The position numbers and the translations under genes are program-made. This document shows positions 6,871-7,775 of a stretch of DNA of 7,775 nt, piece by piece (the first letter of the stretch is position 1; every line of letters starts with the position of its first letter). The DNA lies in assembly GCA_016203825.1 (NCBI GenBank), contig JACQMA010000131.1, positions 1 through 7,775 on the forward strand. Direction: 5' to 3'. The notes under the pieces were generated by a model. That model was not told where the DNA came from, ran no database searches, and saw only the letters and a list, made by a program, of their open reading frames with translations. This DNA comes from Deltaproteobacteria bacterium (GTDB lineage: Bacteria > UBA10199 > 2-02-FULL-44-16).

Positions 6871-7452
6871 TTAGAAACTACTACTATAAGATACTCCAGT
6901 CGATCTTCCATCGGAAGTAGCACTGACATGTTTCAACCATGGTCCCAGACCACCTTCTGAGAAGATACAGAGACCACCGAGTGTAGCAAGCACTCCACCG
7001 AAGGCAACTACTCCAGCACGCTCACCTGTGGAAACTTCTTCACCGGGTTTTGCAGGTAGGGTTGCCATGCCAGCACCTATCGAGACAAGAGATGTACCAA
7101 CGCCCACCTGCCATATCCTTCGTTGTCTCTCTGTTACCTTGTCTGCGTCACCAAAGAACATCACACCAGCTGCGGTCGTCGTCAGTGACACAAAACCAAT
7201 AGCCCCACCCATCGTCGCGCCCACTGAAAGATTATTACCAAGAGAATAGCTGGACCAGTCACGTGAAGCCGCCCCATAGACCAAACCCGTATCAAGGGCT
7301 AAGCCCATACCTGTTAACAATCCTCCAAGTGCGTAGCGACCAACATTACTACCCTCGTCGCTTTGTCGTACTGTCAAAGTTGTTCCCTCTCCTGCAGTCA
7401 ACATGTACCCTCCTTTATCCGCCCATGGTGCCGAATATCGTTCTCCTTTCAC
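6871..7452 (-). CDS. Hypothetical glycine-rich membrane protein, unrecognised family
   Basis: I do not recognise this protein and assign no function. The 193 residues have a hydrophilic N-terminus (1-39) and four hydrophobic, glycine-rich stretches near residues 40-62, 71-100, 113-131 and 145-165. These contain repeated small-residue spacing (GGLLTGMG, GATMGGAIG, GVGTSLVSIGAG, GGVLATLGG) of the kind that packs membrane helices. A charged loop (DADKVTERQRR, 102-112) separates the second and third stretches, and the tail is serine-rich (GVSYSSSF). No cleavable signal peptide is evident. The GTG start at 7452 has AAGGAG (7464-7459) with a 6-base spacer. ATG 7404 (Met17) has a stronger AAAGGAGG but only a 4-base spacer, giving 177 residues. 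Sampled stretches are 50-52% GC against 62% in a nuoN sample. It is tail-to-tail with ispF and looks like an independent transcription unit. Confidence 0.75.
   Translation of the reverse strand: MKGERYSAPWADKGGYMLTAGEGTTLTVRQSDEGSNVGRYALGGLLTGMGLALDTGLVYGAASRDWSSYSLGNNLSVGATMGGAIGFVSLTTTAAGVMFFGDADKVTERQRRIWQVGVGTSLVSIGAGMATLPAKPGEEVSTGERAGVVAFGGVLATLGGLCIFSEGGLGPWLKHVSATSDGRSTGVSYSSSF
7409..7416 (-). promoter_or_regulatory. Alternative internal ribosome binding site before Met17
   Basis: AAAGGAGG on the minus strand is followed by GTAC and ATG (7404-7402), in frame with the upstream GTG. The anti-SD match is stronger than at the first site, but the spacing is short (4 bases). It may be the true start or a second one. 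Confidence 0.5.
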
Positions 7453-7458
7453 TTATCG

Positions 7459-7464
7459 CTCCTT
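7459..7464 (-). promoter_or_regulatory. Ribosome binding site for the GTG start of the minus-strand gene
   Basis: On the minus strand AAGGAG is followed by CGATAA and then GTG (7452-7450). The 6-base spacer is near ideal, and it supports the longer form of the membrane protein and the reality of the gene. Confidence 0.65.
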
Positions 7465-7467
7465 GTG

Positions 7468-7486
7468 AAAAGAAGTTGCTTCTTTT
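7468..7486 (-). promoter_or_regulatory. Leader hairpin upstream of the minus-strand gene
   Basis: AAAAGAAG (7468-7475) and CTTCTTTT (7479-7486) are perfect inverted repeats around a 3-base loop. In the minus-strand transcript the hairpin ends 3 bases before the AAGGAG site, inside the probable 5' leader. On the plus strand it is followed by T7487-7490, so it superficially resembles an intrinsic terminator. However, the stem has only two G-C pairs and no forward gene precedes it closely. A role in mRNA stability or translation control is possible but unproven. Confidence 0.4.
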
Positions 7487-7566
7487 TTTTAAACAATTTA
7501 TTCAGTAGAGTGAACAAATTGTAAATTTTCAATATTCTATAATTATATCAATGGGTTAATATAAAC

Positions 7567-7775
7567 ATGTTTCATCGAAAAAAACAAATCGAACGGCTCA
7601 AACGTCACTTGGAGATGAAAAATCCCCCCATCCAGGTCATCTTGGGCCCACGGCAGGTGGGAAAAACCACGGCGATACGTGCTTTTCTCAAAGATTGGTC
7701 CGGACCAACCTTTTATCACACTGCCGATTTGGCAACACCACCAGACGCACTCTGGATTGAAACGCAGTGGATCAG
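7567..7775 (+). CDS. AAA_14/DUF4143-type ATP-binding protein, 3'-truncated by window
   Basis: The first 69 residues of an ATPase, cut by the window edge. A basic N-terminus (FHRKKQIERLKRHL) leads to beta-strand IQVIL and the Walker A loop GPRQVGKT (residues 27-34, Lys33 and Thr34 the nucleotide-binding pair). GPRQVGKTT is characteristic of the AAA_14 domain found in proteins that usually carry a C-terminal DUF4143 nuclease-like domain. Y-H-T-A-D (50-54) and WIETQW (63-68) also resemble the family pattern of an Ala-Asp after the second strand and a 'WIeqqW' motif. The ATG at 7567 has no Shine-Dalgarno sequence, and a short-leader or leaderless transcript is possible. Function in this family is poorly known. 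The Walker B and C-terminal domains lie outside the window. Confidence 0.8.
   Translation, partial: MFHRKKQIERLKRHLEMKNPPIQVILGPRQVGKTTAIRAFLKDWSGPTFYHTADLATPPDALWIETQWI

Larger units (their letters stand above)
7453..7566. promoter_or_regulatory. AT-rich divergent intergenic region with candidate promoters
   Basis: This is the only real intergenic gap in the window, between divergent genes. Bases 7501-7560 have 13 G/C of 60 (22%). A perfect TATAAT lies on the plus strand at 7538-7543 and another on the minus strand at 7547-7542. The first would place a start site near 7550, about 17 bases before the ATPase ATG. I could not find a well-spaced -35 hexamer on either strand, so individual elements are tentative, but the composition and divergent layout fit a promoter region for both genes. 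Confidence 0.5.

Noticed and set aside
6945..6965. CTTCT/AGAAG inverted repeat as a terminator for ispF
   Set aside because: Very short stem with almost no loop and no T-run. It lies well inside the opposing coding region.
7028..7249. Plus-strand open frame opposite the orphan membrane protein
   Set aside because: The minus-strand frame is longer, has two good ribosome binding sites and a coherent membrane-segment pattern. The plus frame has neither.
7263..7508. Plus-strand open frame running into the AT-rich region
   Set aside because: No ribosome binding site or recognisable motif, and it overlaps the start of the minus-strand gene and its leader.
1..7775. CRISPR array, tRNA/rRNA genes, insertion sequence or toxin-antitoxin pair
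   Set aside because: No regularly spaced repeats, RNA gene signatures, transposase motifs or small paired genes were seen on either strand. The antiporter-like proteins are NuoL/M/N by their signatures and linkage with NuoJ/K, not an Mrp or hydrogenase system.

Overview
The window is bacterial chromosome with one dense forward-strand cluster (bases 2-6868) followed by two unrelated genes. The forward cluster encodes the end of a respiratory complex I operon, nuoJ (5' end missing)-nuoK-nuoL-nuoM-nuoN, running directly into ispD and ispF of the MEP isoprenoid pathway. All five nuo products are proton-translocating membrane-arm subunits, and the catalytic Glu and Lys residues I looked for are all present. 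A Gram-negative, uncultivated or deltaproteobacteria-like organism of moderately high GC would fit (62% GC in one 60-base sample of nuoN). I cannot place the lineage from this sequence alone.

Layout: nuoJ (2-415), nuoK (412-717), nuoL (721-2730), nuoM (2727-4235), nuoN (4222-5694), ispD (5691-6404) and ispF (6401-6868) are packed with ATGA stop/start overlaps at J/K, L/M, N/ispD and ispD/ispF, a 14-base overlap at M/N and a 3-base gap at K/L. This looks like one translationally coupled transcript. The ispD/ispF junction contains a perfect 9-bp palindrome that encodes the end of IspD and sits next to the strong ispF ribosome binding site.

Convergent to ispF, only 2 bases away, is a minus-strand gene (6871-7452) for an unrecognised glycine-rich, probably four-helix membrane protein with two plausible in-frame starts. 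A strongly AT-rich, 114-base divergent intergenic region (7453-7566) follows. It holds a leader hairpin and candidate promoter elements. At the right edge is the start of an AAA-type ATPase of the AAA_14/DUF4143 kind (7567 onward), cut by the window end.

How the genes work together: NuoJ-N form the proton-pumping arm of NADH:quinone oxidoreductase. IspD and IspF carry out steps 3 and 5 of the MEP pathway, which supplies the prenyl units from which quinone tails are made, so co-expression with a quinone reductase makes sense, although that link is inference. I see no convincing new multi-gene system. The most interesting points are the palindrome at ispD/ispF, the nuo-isp fusion of operons, and the orphan membrane protein.
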